From NCBI RefSeq assembly GCF_000237925.1, contig NW_017386098.1:202310-266309 (forward strand): a stretch of DNA of 64,000 bases. The letters are read 5' to 3'. This DNA is from Schistosoma mansoni (taxonomy: Eukaryota > Platyhelminthes > Trematoda > Strigeidida > Schistosomatidae). A model generated the notes under the pieces. That model was not told the origin of the DNA. It made no database searches and saw only the letters and a list, made by a program, of their open reading frames with translations. Position 1 is the stretch's first letter. The number at the start of each line of letters is the position of its first letter. This document shows, in pieces, positions 1-11,200 of the stretch. A program made the position numbers and the translations under genes.

Positions 1-85
1 AGCTAAGTAGCGTTCGACAGTAGATACACGAGCCCACACCGACTCAAAAATTCGTAAATCCATTGACTGTTCGTAACCATGTGAT

Positions 86-400
86 TTAAATTACTGCAAG
101 TAACACTGGTGTTCCCACATCTATTTGGATATTATTATAAAGTATCTCAGAATGGATATCACTTTTATGGTTGATTAGCTCGTCTAGTTGTTCCTGAAAA
201 ATTTTCTTAACTTCTTCATGATTAAGTTGGACGTTAAGGGGTTTTCTATGTCCAGTAAGACGTAGACAAACACGTGCTCGCACTAGAGCATGATTTGAGT
301 GAAGACAGGTGCTCCAGAATGAATGACATTCTTCTATTGAGCTTTTAAAACGATGGCTAGTAGCAACGTGGTATATTTCAGTCAGTTATTGAGTCTATTT
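86..400 (-). mobile_element. LINE A fragment, endonuclease end
   Basis: On the - strand it reads like SHRWRGSIEDCRSYWNT followed by DHALVRARVCLRLTG and IFQEQLDEL, the end of the endonuclease and start of the linker of LINE A. Open for 65 codons (86-283). Truncated at both ends. Confidence 0.75.
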
Positions 401-424
401 TGCGAGCTGCCACATCTGACAAGG

Positions 425-1000
425 ACGTAGATGATGTAGTTATGTTTAATGAAGACTGACAAAATAGTCTTCTGGTCACACTAAGCAATAATGCAAGCAT
501 GTTTTAGGTGAAGTTCTCTCCCCCCCAAATGTAAAATGTTACTTCAGGATTGATTTGTGTCACCCCATGAATTAGTAATAAGGAGTAAAGTAGTTGAATG
601 TATCGACCACTTTACTTATCTTAGGAGTCTCATCAGTGCTGATGCTTCGATTTCTGACGAAATCTCGGTACGGATTCAGAAGGCTCGATTGGCTTTTTTT
701 TAACTTGCGTCACTTGTTGTGTAGGCGAGATATCCATCTTCCAGCCAAAGGGTCAGTTTACTGTGCAGCAGTTCGCTTCGTTATATTTTATGGATGTGAA
801 ACACGACCATTAAGAGTAGATGATATTCACAAGTTACTGGCATTCGACCATAGGTGTCTATGAAGCATTGTTTGTGTATTTTGGGACCATGGAGTAAGTA
901 ATACCTGGAATAGAATACTAATTAAAGATGGGGAATCGATTGATGAGGTAGTAAATCTTCACCAACTGAGGTGGTCGGGATATGTTATGGTCAACCACCG
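425..1000 (+). mobile_element. LINE A fragment, RT palm to C-terminus
   Basis: Reads VDDVVMFNED (the YADD block with Val for Ala), then SPPKCKMLLQD, HFTYLRSLISAD, RIQKARLAF, GSVYCAAVRF, YGCETRPLRV and FDHRCL, all collinear with the LINE A C-terminus. Several stops and frame changes. It abuts, head to tail, two - strand LINE A pieces, so the region has been rearranged. Confidence 0.78.
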
Positions 1001-1014
1001 CCCTATTGTCGGAG

Positions 1015-1345
1015 ATGAAAATTTATAGAGTAAATTGAGATGTGATATTTTTAGGTTTGACCTTTTCTAACCTCTTCCTTTTGTTGTAAGAAGATAGAAC
1101 TGTTGCAGATGCTGACTGTCAAAGAGCAACACTATACTACTGTCACAACGCTCTATAGTCAGCAGCACGACCTCGCACCTGGATCCTAATCTGCTACTTT
1201 TAATCTCAACGTTCTCCAACAAACCTGCCTGGCATGACAGGACCTAAGGGAACATGTGTTCCAGCCAATACAGTTCGGTTAAGTCACCACAATAGGCAAT
1301 ACCGACAACCACGTTAAGGCAGCAGCTATGGTGGAGGGAGAACGG
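1015..1345 (-). mobile_element. LINE A 5'-leader fragment
   Basis: The reverse complement matches the non-coding 5' leader of LINE A (TGGCTGGAACA, CATGCCAGGCAGG and GACAATCAGCATC-like blocks). It is closest to the older leader at 53250-53600, with which it shares TTAGGTCCTGTCATGCC and CAACAGTTCTATCTTC. A solo 5' end is unusual for a LINE and points to breakage or recombination, not 5' truncation. Confidence 0.75.
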
Positions 1346-1524
1346 GGAGATTTGATCAGTGATGCTTAGGCAACAGACTAGTTGAAATGTTTCACGAAAA
1401 TATCTCGTTTTCCAAAACGCCTCTGAAACTTAATAATCGGCGTCCTAACAGATTCATAGGCTGTTTTAGTGACACCAGACTTCATGCTTCTAATGGCTTA
1501 TATGAGTTTAAACAGCTTCCATAA

Positions 1525-1640
1525 TTTACAGGATGCAGCTGCTTAATGATAGCCAAGCTAAGAATATATTTCAGGAACAACTAGAAAAACAGTTAGGCAG
1601 CCTTGTAAAATGTGCCCATCCCGAAGCACCGTGGAACTAA
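1525..1640 (+). mobile_element. LINE A linker fragment
   Basis: About 90 bp encode QAKNIFQEQLEKQLGSLVKC, almost identical to 2964-3051 in the neighbouring LINE A piece. Probably a local duplication. About 180 bp of unassigned sequence follow, up to the short elements at 1815. Confidence 0.75.
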
Positions 1641-1814
1641 TATGGTATTAACCTCTTCATTTCGATCTCTCCGTTGATTGAGGATTTGAACGTTTTTAGA
1701 TCAACAATATCACATAGTATGTAATATTTATAAGACGGTGATAATTAAAACGGTAAAATGGATTCTTAATAATAGAATCCGTAGACTTTATCAGCGAGGA
1801 GAAATCAAACGCCT

Positions 1815-2075
1815 GGTGACCTATTCAGTGGACGCTTAACCTCTAGACCAGTGAGCCGGCATCCAACGATGTCAATGCCTGACTTTAACCAATTCACGAT
1901 GTTGCTCGACCATCTATTGTTTTTGGTGGGTAACTGCTTCACACCCAGCATGGTTGAACTCAACTGCCCACGGATCCTCACTATAACTCCGAGACTCCCA
2001 GTGCTCCTAGGTTTTTAATGGTGGTCTAACACTGATCGGTTCATGATTGCAAGGAAATTGAACAATCCCCACAAC
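1815..2075. mobile_element. Two decayed Smα-like short elements, head to head
   Basis: 1835-1865 on the - strand carries a tRNA-type A box (TGGTCTAGAGGTTAAGCG). 2005-2075 on the + strand carries the tail CAGTGCTCCTAGGTTTTTAA followed by a decayed form of GTCTAGCTTCAATTGACTCA. The same parts in the same arrangement occur at 8329-8691. The family is recognised from the schistosome Smα hammerhead retroposon; the ribozyme core itself is lost here. Confidence 0.6.
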
Positions 2076-2119
2076 CGCAAACTGAAGATATTAGGTTAGT
2101 TGACTCATTCTTCTTATCC

Positions 2120-3057
2120 TCTAGTTACTGTTTGTTAAGACCAACATTATTCCAACTTCCTTTTCAGGTCCCTCAAGAAATACCCTTCCACGGTGTGGGC
2201 AGCCGGGAAGTGATGTTAGCCCTCATACCCGTAACAGCACACGAGAACAAGTTGGTCACGTTCAAATCCTTCCTACACCTAATAACTCTCTTATCTCCAC
2301 GACTAACCCTTCTCACGTCCTTTTATCACCTCGCACCGCTACGGCAAACGATTCGAGTACACGGAACGTTATTCCTGGTCTCCTGAAACCACGCTCTAAA
2401 CTACATGTAGGAACTTTTAATGTCCGAACAATGTGCCAAATAGGACAACACGCTTCCTTAGCTAGGACTTTAGAATCTTATACCAACGATGTGTGCTGCG
2501 TCTCCGAAACGCGCATATAGGATCCGAGTAGCGTCATTCATTCGACCTCACCATGTCATAATAAAGAACCAACTCGATTCACTCTTCGAGTATCTGGAAG
2601 CCCCGATGCTGCTTCCCGTGGCCTCGCTGGCGTAGATATAGCATTGAGTCTTAGGGCAGAACAGATAACGGCGATTGTCTGTTGCAGCTATGCTCAGATA
2701 ACCGCCTGTTTCTTGCAAATACCAACTTTAAGCACAAGAAAAAACATCTTTTGACATGGCGACCTCCGAATTCGTCCCAACGCTGGACTCAAGTAGATCA
2801 CATCGCTATCAGACACCGATGGAGGGGCTCGATGGAAGACTGTCACTCATTCTGGAGCACATGATTAGATTCAGATCATGCTCTAGTGCGAGCATGTATC
2901 TGTCTGCGTCTTACTGGACGTGAGAAAGACGCTGCAAGGAAGCCTATTAGGTTTCTACTTAACGATAGGCAAGCTAAGAATATATTTCAGGAACAACTAG
3001 AAAAACAGTTAGGCAGCCTTGTAAAATGTGCCCATCCCGAGGCACCGTGCAACGGAC
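2120..3057 (+). mobile_element. LINE A 5' fragment, older subfamily
   Basis: Coding for the N-terminal leader frame (QVPQEIPFHGVG, VTAHENKLVTFKSFLH) and the endonuclease (GTFNVRTMCQIGQ, VCCVSET, TNFKHKKKHLLTWRPP, VRACICLRLTGREK, IFQEQLEKQLG). It is the same subfamily as the copy at 22653. An internal deletion near 2665 removes roughly 300 bp. At 3057 it runs straight into SINE-S. Confidence 0.82.
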
Positions 3058-3575
3058 CCCAAATGCCCTGGTACGGCCGAGAGTGGGGAGAGTCCGCTCT
3101 CCCTCTCGAAATGCTCTCACATGGCCGGCGAATATATAGCCTCTGCCAGGGAAGTCCTACTCACTGCCTTCTCGTGGCGGGGGTGTTGTTCACAAAAGTG
3201 AGAGGACGAAAAGCGAATGTCCGGCGCTTTAACCGGGTTGGTGGACAAGGCGAGTCCACCTAGGGGAGTTGGAAAACCCTAATTCCAAACCAATGGTGCA
3301 CATGGGCTCCAGTATCCTGAAGGAACAAATGACGTATGAACCAACTGTTGGTCACCGGCTACCATGGGACTGCATCTCCTCACGATGCTCCACTGCCTTG
3401 TCGACTAGACTTTTAGGTCAAAGGCTCCGGGTGTGGGCCCCTAAGAAAACCACCTGCTTCAGTTCGGGCACCTGGGCAGTATCACAGCCCTCACACAAAT
3501 CAAATGAGATTTGTGAGGCGCATATGTATCTGGTGCTTCCTTGTACCAATATTTATGTGTTTAAATAAATAAGTA
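3058..3575 (+). mobile_element. SINE-S, full-length short retroelement
   Basis: About 510 bp, from CCCAAATGCCCTGGTACGG to a TAAATAAATAA tail. Near-identical copies lie at 7429-7959 and 17854-18375, older ones at 21030-21475 and 29560-29995, and a bare 3' end at 45885-46009. It begins with a GC-rich hairpin (GGGAGAGTCCGCTCTCCC) and holds a second (GGTGGAC...GTCCACC). Open frames of about 100 codons occur in it but shift between copies, and nothing resembles a known protein, so I treat it as non-coding. The last 60 bp match the 3' end of LINE B. No clear target duplication here. Confidence 0.85.
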
Positions 3576-5142
3576 AAATTCCATATGAAGAATAGTTAGT
3601 GCTCATAAACATGTTGATGTTTAAAGGAGTCAGTTCATAAAACTTCTGAGCTAACACATTCTGTGCGGTTGATATTTCACACCCGGTACCCGTCGAAAAC
3701 CCATTTCAGTTCAATGTGCATATACTGTTTCGCCCTTAACACCGTTACAAACTGTAATACTTCATGCAGCTAGACTGAATCCATGTATGCAGCTTACGCT
3801 AGTGAAGCAGTGTTAGAAGCTTGAAAACTGAAAGACAAGTATTTCTTCTGTACAGAGAGACCCTTTTCAGCAGCTCCTCGCAGTTTATAGCTTATTTTAG
3901 CTATTAACATCTAACGCAGTTATCCTCAACAACCCCATTTCTCTAAAATCTTGGGTTCCAATAGACTGTAACAACTAACCACTGACGAGATGAATGTTTA
4001 CATGAGTGCCATGTCTGTTCCAACTGTAACTTTTGTCCAAAAGATACGTATAGTGGGCCAAAAAACTTGAGGTTAGTTTTACGACACGTTATTAAGGTTT
4101 AAGCCGTGTGGATATGCTATAGCCTGAAATACGAAACAGTGATTATACATTTAAGTAACAAAGATATGAAATGATATGAGGACTGTAACAACTTCATGTC
4201 CTATATATACGCCATTTAATGTTTGCGTAAGGATTCTACAGAATCTACTGATGTAATTATTCAGTTCATAAGATATCTGTACTTCATTACAACTCAGCGA
4301 GCTTCAAAAAAATCCCACAAAGCAAAATTATCTGAGCACATTGAACAGATAATTCTGGCCAGTCAATTGAGTGGATAGCTGATTACGTAAGTTTGTTTGT
4401 AATAAAACGTGAAGCCTAAATTAGACAACTAACCATTGCTTTAGAGATTGCGCCTCCAATATTAAGTTCTTCTAGGACAAGGTGTTTCAATAGCCAACTT
4501 ATTAACATGAATCTAGAAAAACAATTTTTTAGTGTTTGTAAATTTGTTATGACGAATGGCTTTCAGTGTGATTAGTTAAAACATTTAGCTATGGAAGACT
4601 TCAGTGACAGCAAATTTTTATAATTTACATGATCTTATAACTATTTTCGTGTCTCTGACATTGTATGCATAATCACGGCCGTATTCAGTATTTGTGCAAT
4701 ATATATATATATATATATATTGCCTGTAATATCACCAACATATATCTGCTTTCTCTATCCGAGTACAAAAACATGTTCCTGCTTACATTGCTTTATACTT
4801 CTACATTGTTGGTCGAGGCATTGACTATACAACAGTGTTTTGTATGTTTGAGCTACCCAGCAAGTTGTGTGATTATTAGAATTTCTGTAGTCATGCCCTT
4901 TGTAGCATTCGGAAGACTTCAGAAAATTGAGTGTGACGTAAATAAACAGAAGTAGTAGACTGTAACCGACACACCGAACTCTCTCGAACATATATCTAAT
5001 GCACTGAATATTCATTCAGCGGAAAACAAGGTGGAATCTATCTTGGAAATGCTGGAATCAACCATCATTAGGTGAATTCGAGGTTTGATCGTATCAACTG
5101 ATTTTCATTTACGGCTTATATCATATTATGCATCTTGTGGCG
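3576..5142. other. No gene recognised
   Basis: AT-rich sequence without recognisable coding motifs or repeats, apart from the AT microsatellite at 4699-4721. Overlapping ORFs of 86-96 codons on both strands at 4665-5015 show no family motif and look like chance. Confidence 0.5.
4699..4721. repeat. AT dinucleotide microsatellite
   Basis: About eleven uninterrupted AT units. Confidence 0.95.
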
Positions 5143-5533
5143 TTAAATAAATCCCCGAAACAAATGGTTTGTAAGCCTTCACCATTGATGCTGACCTCAT
5201 TAGTTTTGCTAAGCATACCATAGCTGAAGGTGCTCGGCCACGTATTGCCACCAGATCATCAGTGAGTACGTCTTGCTTCTCAGCCCTCACAACAACTAGT
5301 CAGCTTAGATCAGAAACATCTCGATATTCCGAAACCCTTCCAAATATATTGTAGGACTCCTTGATTTCGAACATCTGGTTTGACTGGCTTTACGATCTTT
5401 GCATATAAAGGTCCTACAAACAATAGCGTTTTCAAGCACTGATTACCCGCAACATCTTTGATGACGAGCATTGATTCGATCTGGTGCATCAAACGATAAA
5501 CTGTGAGTCTGTTTCTTATCGTAACGCCATATA
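5143..5533. repeat. Dispersed repeat R1, copy 1
   Basis: Shares a series of blocks in the same order with 14803-15245: CCCC(A/G)AAA-AAAT at the start, TTTG(A)TGC(T)GA, CTAGTTTTGC-like, CACCAGATCA, CAGCTTAGAT, CATCTCGA(T/C)AT, TTTGACTGG and AACGCCA-ATA at the end. Class unknown. No convincing coding motif; a 60-codon frame on the - strand is not conserved in the other copy. It could be a diverged LTR or a DNA-element remnant. Confidence 0.6.
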
Positions 5534-6429
5534 AATATCTTATTTATTTATTGTTTCTGTGTTTTCAGACGTCTTCTGGTATTCATATATTTTAAAATTA
5601 TTGCTTTGGGACAGCAAGGATTCAATGGGTCTTTTTCGAACCACCCAACAGGAAAGTCACTGAATGTCGAACAGTGTACCTATCCTCTTTAAGGTTACAG
5701 TATTTGGTCTGAACCAAATCAAAAGCCCCCATTAGTACTACTGCATATTCGTACGACTCGTCAGTCACCACAGTCTTCTGGAAATGTAAGGCGAAACACT
5801 ACGATCCTTAACATCCTTCCTGAAAACAACCCAGTAATATAATGAGAAATAAGACCCTTCATTTGTTTATAAGAAATCGACATTTTACAATGCATCAACC
5901 CCAATAAGACGATTTTCATCACGGATTTTCAACAACTCCGAAACATTGGAAGGAGTAATGGTTTAGTAAACAGAGACAGTAAATTAAACAGAAGGGTCAA
6001 TCGGAAACTGTATTTTAGGATGAAAACATCGAAATACAAGTACATAGACAGTTACTCATTTTGTACAGGCAGTGTATTCTCTATGTTCTCCCACAGAATG
6101 GCATGGAAAGATTGGCACATATTTAACATAGTCGACTATCTCTGATTTCCCAACAACACATGCAGTAGTTTGTAATTTTCATACACGTAGGTCCCTACTC
6201 TATAGGACCTAAGAGCTGGACAGTGAAACACGCAACAACAGAATTATTGTAAGTACAGAGATTAGTAGGTAGCTATAAAGAGGCATAGATAACTCGAACA
6301 AATGTGAGATTTGTGTGCCTCATATTCATTATTTGCCTCAATTTTCCCTCCCTGAACAGTTTAGATAGTGATACATTGAAAAATCGTTAAACGGAGTAGA
6401 AATTTGCGCTAACATCATAAAGATTAGGA
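5534..6429. other. No gene recognised
   Basis: No open frame or family motif that I trust. It may include decayed pol sequence of the BEL/Pao fossil that follows. Confidence 0.4.
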
Positions 6430-8230
6430 AAGACCCGGAAAAGAGGGAAATTTATTGTTCTCACTCGTTCACCAGAATGATCCCCTATAGATATTTGGGA
6501 CCAAGAAGACTTATTACTGAATCTGTAGCTATAGAAGTAAATAATTATCTCTACTGACTAGTTTTGACGCGACACACAGCAATGTGCAAACTTTACGTGG
6601 ACGACTACATAGTATCGCTTCCTAATGGAGGTGAGAAAACAGTTGTTGTACAATTGAGCGAACTGATGGCCCGACGAGGATTCAAGTTGAAAAACGTGGG
6701 TAACTAATTTAGAACTGGTAAGGGATTTTCTGTAATCTGATAGTGTGGAAGCGATAGTTGATATGCCTTTGAATTAAAGGTCTACCCTTCGATCATTTGT
6801 GACTGAGTGAGACAACATACATGGTGTTTTTTTAATTTCGATTTGACCTGGACGAAAACGTCGGACTAGAAAAGGAACACTATCCACCGTTTCATCTTTT
6901 TTCGATCCACTTGCACTAATTGCTTCAGTGTACCTTCTTAAAAAACTCTCGCACAATCATTGTAAGTGGCACATTAGTTGGGACCAGCCCCTTAGTGCTA
7001 GTGTTTTGTCCTCGTGGAAGGATCGTGTTAGGTTTGTGCGGGAGCTCAAGACAATCAACATTCTCTGGAGCATTAGGAATGAGCACAGAAAGAACTTTGG
7101 AACGATTAAGTTGCAATTGTTTTGTGACACCTCCGAAACATGTCACTTAACAGTGGCCTACTCATAGAACATCCCCAAGCACAAACCTCCGTACAGCGTT
7201 TCGCCCTATGAAAAGACTAGTGTTGCACCCATCAAACTACTAACTGAGCCTATTTTGGGGTCATCAGTTGAAGTATTAAGTGCTCGAATAGGTGAAGTTT
7301 TATTATCGAAACCGTTCGCGAATGTTTGATAAGATTCACTTCTGGACGGGTGATGTGATAGTTCTGTACTATGTGAGCAAAACGGAAAGCAGATATTACA
7401 CATTTGTGACGAATTGTTTAGCCATTATTTATTTTATTTTATTTTATTTAAACACATAAATATTGGTACAAGGAAGTACCAGATACATATGTGCCGCACA
7501 AATCTCATTTGATTTGTGTGAGGGCTGTGATACTGCCCAGGTGCCCAGACTGAAGCAGGTGGTTTTCTTAGAGGACCACAACCGGAGCCTTTGACCTAAA
7601 AGTCTAGTCGACAAGGCAGTGGAGCGTCGTGAGGAGATGCAGTCCCATGGTAGCCGGTGACCAACAGTTGGTTCATACGCCATTCGTTCCTTCAGGATAC
7701 TGGAGCCCATGTGCACCATTGGTTTGGAATTAGGGTTTTCCAACTCCCCTAGGTGGACTCGCCTTGTCCACCAACCCGGTTAAAGCGCCGGACATTCGCT
7801 TTTCGTCCTCTCACTTTTGTGAACAACACCCCCGCCACGAGAAGGCAGTGAGTAGGACTTCCCTGGCAGAGGCTATATATTCGCTGGCCATGTGAGAGCA
7901 TTTCGAGAGGGAGAGCGGACTCTCCCCACTCTCGGCCGTACCAGGGCATTTGGGGGCTCTAGCCATTATACTCCAGATAACGTCTGTAGGCCAGTAAGGA
8001 CACGTTGGATCCAATGAATATACTGCCGAATGGATAACATGAGGTATACGGATAGAAATAAATTTGGAACCTTGGACTGAGGGTCCTTAATTCTTAAGGA
8101 ATAGGGAGTAGGTAAACATACCGAAACTTTTCTTGGAAGTGACTCAGGACAATGTGGCATTCAAAAGTACTCAGGCAATCAACACAGACTCCGAAAATCA
8201 CAACTTCAGTCTGGTTCTGTTATACCACTA
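6430..8230 (+). mobile_element. BEL/Pao LTR retrotransposon fossil, pol part
   Basis: Remnant of a BEL/Pao-family pol: the RT with the family's YVDD box, then the connection region and RNase H-like part, then the start of the region before the integrase. Broken at many points; no LTRs identified. It carries a later SINE-S insertion (7429-7959) with target duplication. Old, judging by the amount of decay. Confidence 0.8.
7429..7959 (-). mobile_element. SINE-S inserted in the BEL/Pao fossil
   Basis: Reverse-orientation full-length copy, about 97-98% like the copy at 17854 by eye. Its tail lies at the low-coordinate end (TAAATAAAATAAAATAAA read on the - strand). It is flanked by the exact 10-bp duplication TAGCCATTAT at 7419-7428 and 7960-7969. 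This gives the element's boundaries and shows that it moves by target-primed insertion. Confidence 0.92.
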
Positions 8231-8328
8231 GGATCGAATAAAATTGATTCGAGCGGTATCATGGCTAGGGAGATATGTGATCTATATGTAGACAAAAGGT
8301 GTTTTGTGGAGATTTCAGTATTTTCATA

Positions 8329-8600
8329 GTTGAAATCATGAGTCAATTGAAGCTAGACCACCATGGAAAACCTGGAAGCACTGGCCGGCCGTTCCATCTT
8401 ATTGTGGGACTCCTCAGCAGTGTGCATCCACGATCCTGCCTTGCGAGATTCAAACCCAGGACCTATCGGTCTGGCGCGCTAGCGCTTAACCTCTAGACCA
8501 CTGAGCCGGCATCCGACGGTGTTAATGTCTAACTTCAACCAGACCATGAAGTTGAGCAACCATTCACCAATTGTCTTCAGTGAGTTGATATCTCACGACA
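8329..8600 (-). mobile_element. Smα-like SINE with hammerhead ribozyme remnant
   Basis: On the - strand: A box TGGTCTAGAGGTTAAGCG (8500-8488 core), B box GGTTTGAATCTCG (8456-8444), then CTGAGGA (8417-8411), a stem-II-like GTCCCACAATAAGAT, and the stem III and tail CCAGTGCTTCCAGGTTTTCC. CTGAGGA fits the hammerhead box CUGANGA. The second core box, normally GAAA, reads GGAA here and the cleavage triplet GTC reads GCC, so this copy should not cut. Family knowledge: schistosome Smα retroposons carry pol III boxes and a hammerhead. Confidence 0.75.
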
Positions 8601-8606
8601 GACGTG

Positions 8607-8691
8607 TCGCAGTGGTCTAGAGGTTAGGCGCCGTCCATTGCTTCCAGGTTTTCCATGGTGGGTTTGCTTCAATTGACTCATGATCTCAACC
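8607..8691 (+). mobile_element. Smα-like SINE with internal deletion
   Basis: The A box region (AGTGGTCTAGAGGTTAGGCG) is joined directly to the cleavage-site side of the ribozyme (GCCGTCCATTGCTTCCAGG) and the tail. The B box and most of the hammerhead core are deleted. Head to head with the copy at 8329-8600. Confidence 0.7.
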
Positions 8692-9339
8692 ATGATGTAT
8701 ATGTAGTCCCGTCTCCAGGATAGATACTTAAGTGCAGGCTGTCTGACCGTTGATGAATTTACGCAAAATTTGTACAGAAGGGTGAAGTTGTTGCCTTGAA
8801 TATGTGTGATAATCCACATGCTCTCTCGCTCTATCACCCTCTCGCCACCAAAGGAAACCTATTCCTCCACAATCTTTACTTGAATGAACATTTGTTCTAC
8901 ATCTCCAGGAACGGCACCCGGTTCCCTGCGGAAATTTATCAGGATAGCAGTTTAATCTTTTGTAGTATCTGGATCTTAGTAGAGAAGGTCATTCGAATAT
9001 TTACCATACACCCATGCAGGACAGTTCACTACCACTCTCAGTTTGTTTGATTTCTTAAGTTTAATCACAGAGTGATGGGCAAAAACCACCTTGGATGGTA
9101 ACTTGGGTCGACTTGAGTACCTGGGACTACAACCACATACCCTTTGTAAATGGTCTGCTTCATGACACGGGTGTAGCTTCACCGTAAGTCTTTATTGCAT
9201 TCAGGTCTGTGTCCCAGGTGTTTTAATCTTTGACTAGCTAGAACGTAAATCCCGGAGTCCACATTTGTTTCTGCCTTTCAAGGTAAAGGGAAAACTCAGT
9301 GACTTTCATCAAAATAAGTATCACACCCGACTATGCTAA
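8692..9339. other. No gene recognised
   Basis: ORFs of up to 86 codons on both strands show no motif. Probably more decayed repeat. Confidence 0.4.
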
Positions 9340-11200
9340 TTGCTTTTAAACCGTTCAAAGATAATGGTTTATCAGAGGAACGGACGTCAGAAAACTTATA
9401 TATATGTTCTTCAACTGCTCTAAAGGATCGACAGTTTGAGAGATATAGTTTACAATCTTTTTATTGCCTTTGTTATAGCCTGCTGATCTCAAAAGAGACA
9501 GTCTCAGCAGTGTCCTAATAGTATTAGGACCTTTCCTTCCGTTTAACCTTTGGTCCAGAACCCAATGAGCTTTAGGCACATCACAACAAATAAACAACAT
9601 GACTTCGTCGCCTGCTCACTCTGACCAATGTAAATCCGTAAGATGGGGTCATCTTTTAGCGCTGTGCTTAACAGGTTTCCCTGGTCTATGAACCGGCAAA
9701 TCATCTACTTTAACAATCTGTTTGATACGTACACAATCGTTTCCTTCTAGTGAGTAGACTCCAAAAGTTTGGTTGTCGATCTGGCCAACTTACTTCCGCT
9801 TACCGTTTTGACGGTGATCGACTCAAACCCTAGTGATAATTCTAAGAGTCGTACGGTACTTGACCTAACTACGGCAGTATCTGAGCTACCGTCTAGAAAG
9901 ACATAGACACAAACGTCCTTGTCTGCAGCTCGAATGAGCACAGAGACTAAACCCGGAAACACATTCTGTATTAGTGACTCTGTGTACACACAATGACCTT
10001 TTAATCTCTCATTTGAGGAGCCCCGAACTGTTATGGGTTTACGCAACATTGGGTGACGCCGATTCGGACAACCTTCTACGGTACACACAACGTGAGCTTT
10101 ACAATGGGCTGATCTGTGGTCACTACTAAGACAACAAAAACGAGGGTTTTTTCTGTCGCTTTCTCCCACATGTTGTTGACTGCTAAAGTGGGGAATCGGG
10201 AACATTTATCAGTCATGTGACTTTCTCCGCATATAACACAAGATGACTTGCTTACGATCTTACCGGACGACAACCCTTGTATGGAACAGGCTGCTCCGCT
10301 ACCAACTCGTTTACTAGTTGTTGCGATCTCTCCGAACCTGCTGACTAATATTTCTGCTCTAGATGGCACATATTCTGTTCACTTGGCAAATCTGGGCTCT
10401 CTCCCATTCGGTGTTACTTTTCTGACTGTTTCAGACCATTTCATCCGTGACACCGTGAGCAACTTCTTTACTGTGCTTTCTAGTGTTTTTGGAGAGTTCA
10501 GATCCGCTGAGTTATACATTTTTCCTGAGGCTATAGAACAATTTCCCCTTTTTATTGCCAACCCAGACAGCATTTCCCCGTCACTGTGTTCCATAATGGA
10601 ATCTTTAATCAAATCCTTTAGCAAAGTCGGGCTAACTTCGTACGTTCTACCAAACAACCGTTCCATTATATCTCATGCTCTACGGTAACCCGAAGACGAT
10701 GAAAGTATGATACATTTTCTGTGACCTCTCGAGCCTTCCCTTTACAATAATACAGCAAGAATAAGAGCCAGTGATCGCCATCTTCAAACTTGGACTCAAC
10801 ATACAATTCGAACTGTTTGATAAATTCCCAGTATGTTGCTGGCTAGCCATCGAAACAACTTGGTTCTACCTTCGAGAGCTCAAGACTCACACTGACCGAT
10901 GACAAAGTCACTTCCCTCTTCTTTGTTTCTGGATTGTCTAGCAGTTTTGACATTTCTGGGGACTAGTCATTATAAAAAGGGTCAAAGAAACGACGAAAAC
11001 AGTCCTCTGTGTCATCACAATCAGAGGCAGTAGACACTTCACTACAAATGTTTTCTTTTAGCCTTAAGGATCGGAACCCCCTCTGAAGACACATTAGTTG
11101 TTTCCTCTGTCTATCCGTCGAGTCTGTAATTCCTAATGATCCTTCTTCCCTCAACTGCCTCTCAACTCTACTAAGGTGATTCTGGAACTGATCTTGATAT
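9340..11200 (-). mobile_element. BEL/Pao LTR retrotransposon fossil, gag and protease part
   Basis: On the - strand, in order: a gag-like N-terminal region, a CCHC-type zinc-knuckle region of the BEL/Pao kind, then the aspartic protease-like segment and the start of pol (the CDVPKAHWVLDQRL signature of the family). Broken in several places, no LTR found. Opposite in direction to the pol fossil at 6430-8230, so the two are separate insertions or one element split by inversion. Confidence 0.82.

Noticed and set aside
3269-3568. 99-codon frame repeated at 7444-7743 and 18064-18363 as a conserved small protein
   Set aside because: It is conserved only because SINE-S copies are young; older copies do not keep the frame, and it includes the tail shared with non-coding LINE B 3' UTR.
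8376-8420. Active hammerhead ribozyme
   Set aside because: The GAAA box is GGAA and the GTC cleavage triplet is GCC in this copy, so only a remnant is claimed.
10248-10688. 146-codon + strand frame as a host gene
   Set aside because: Antisense to the gag part of the BEL/Pao fossil.
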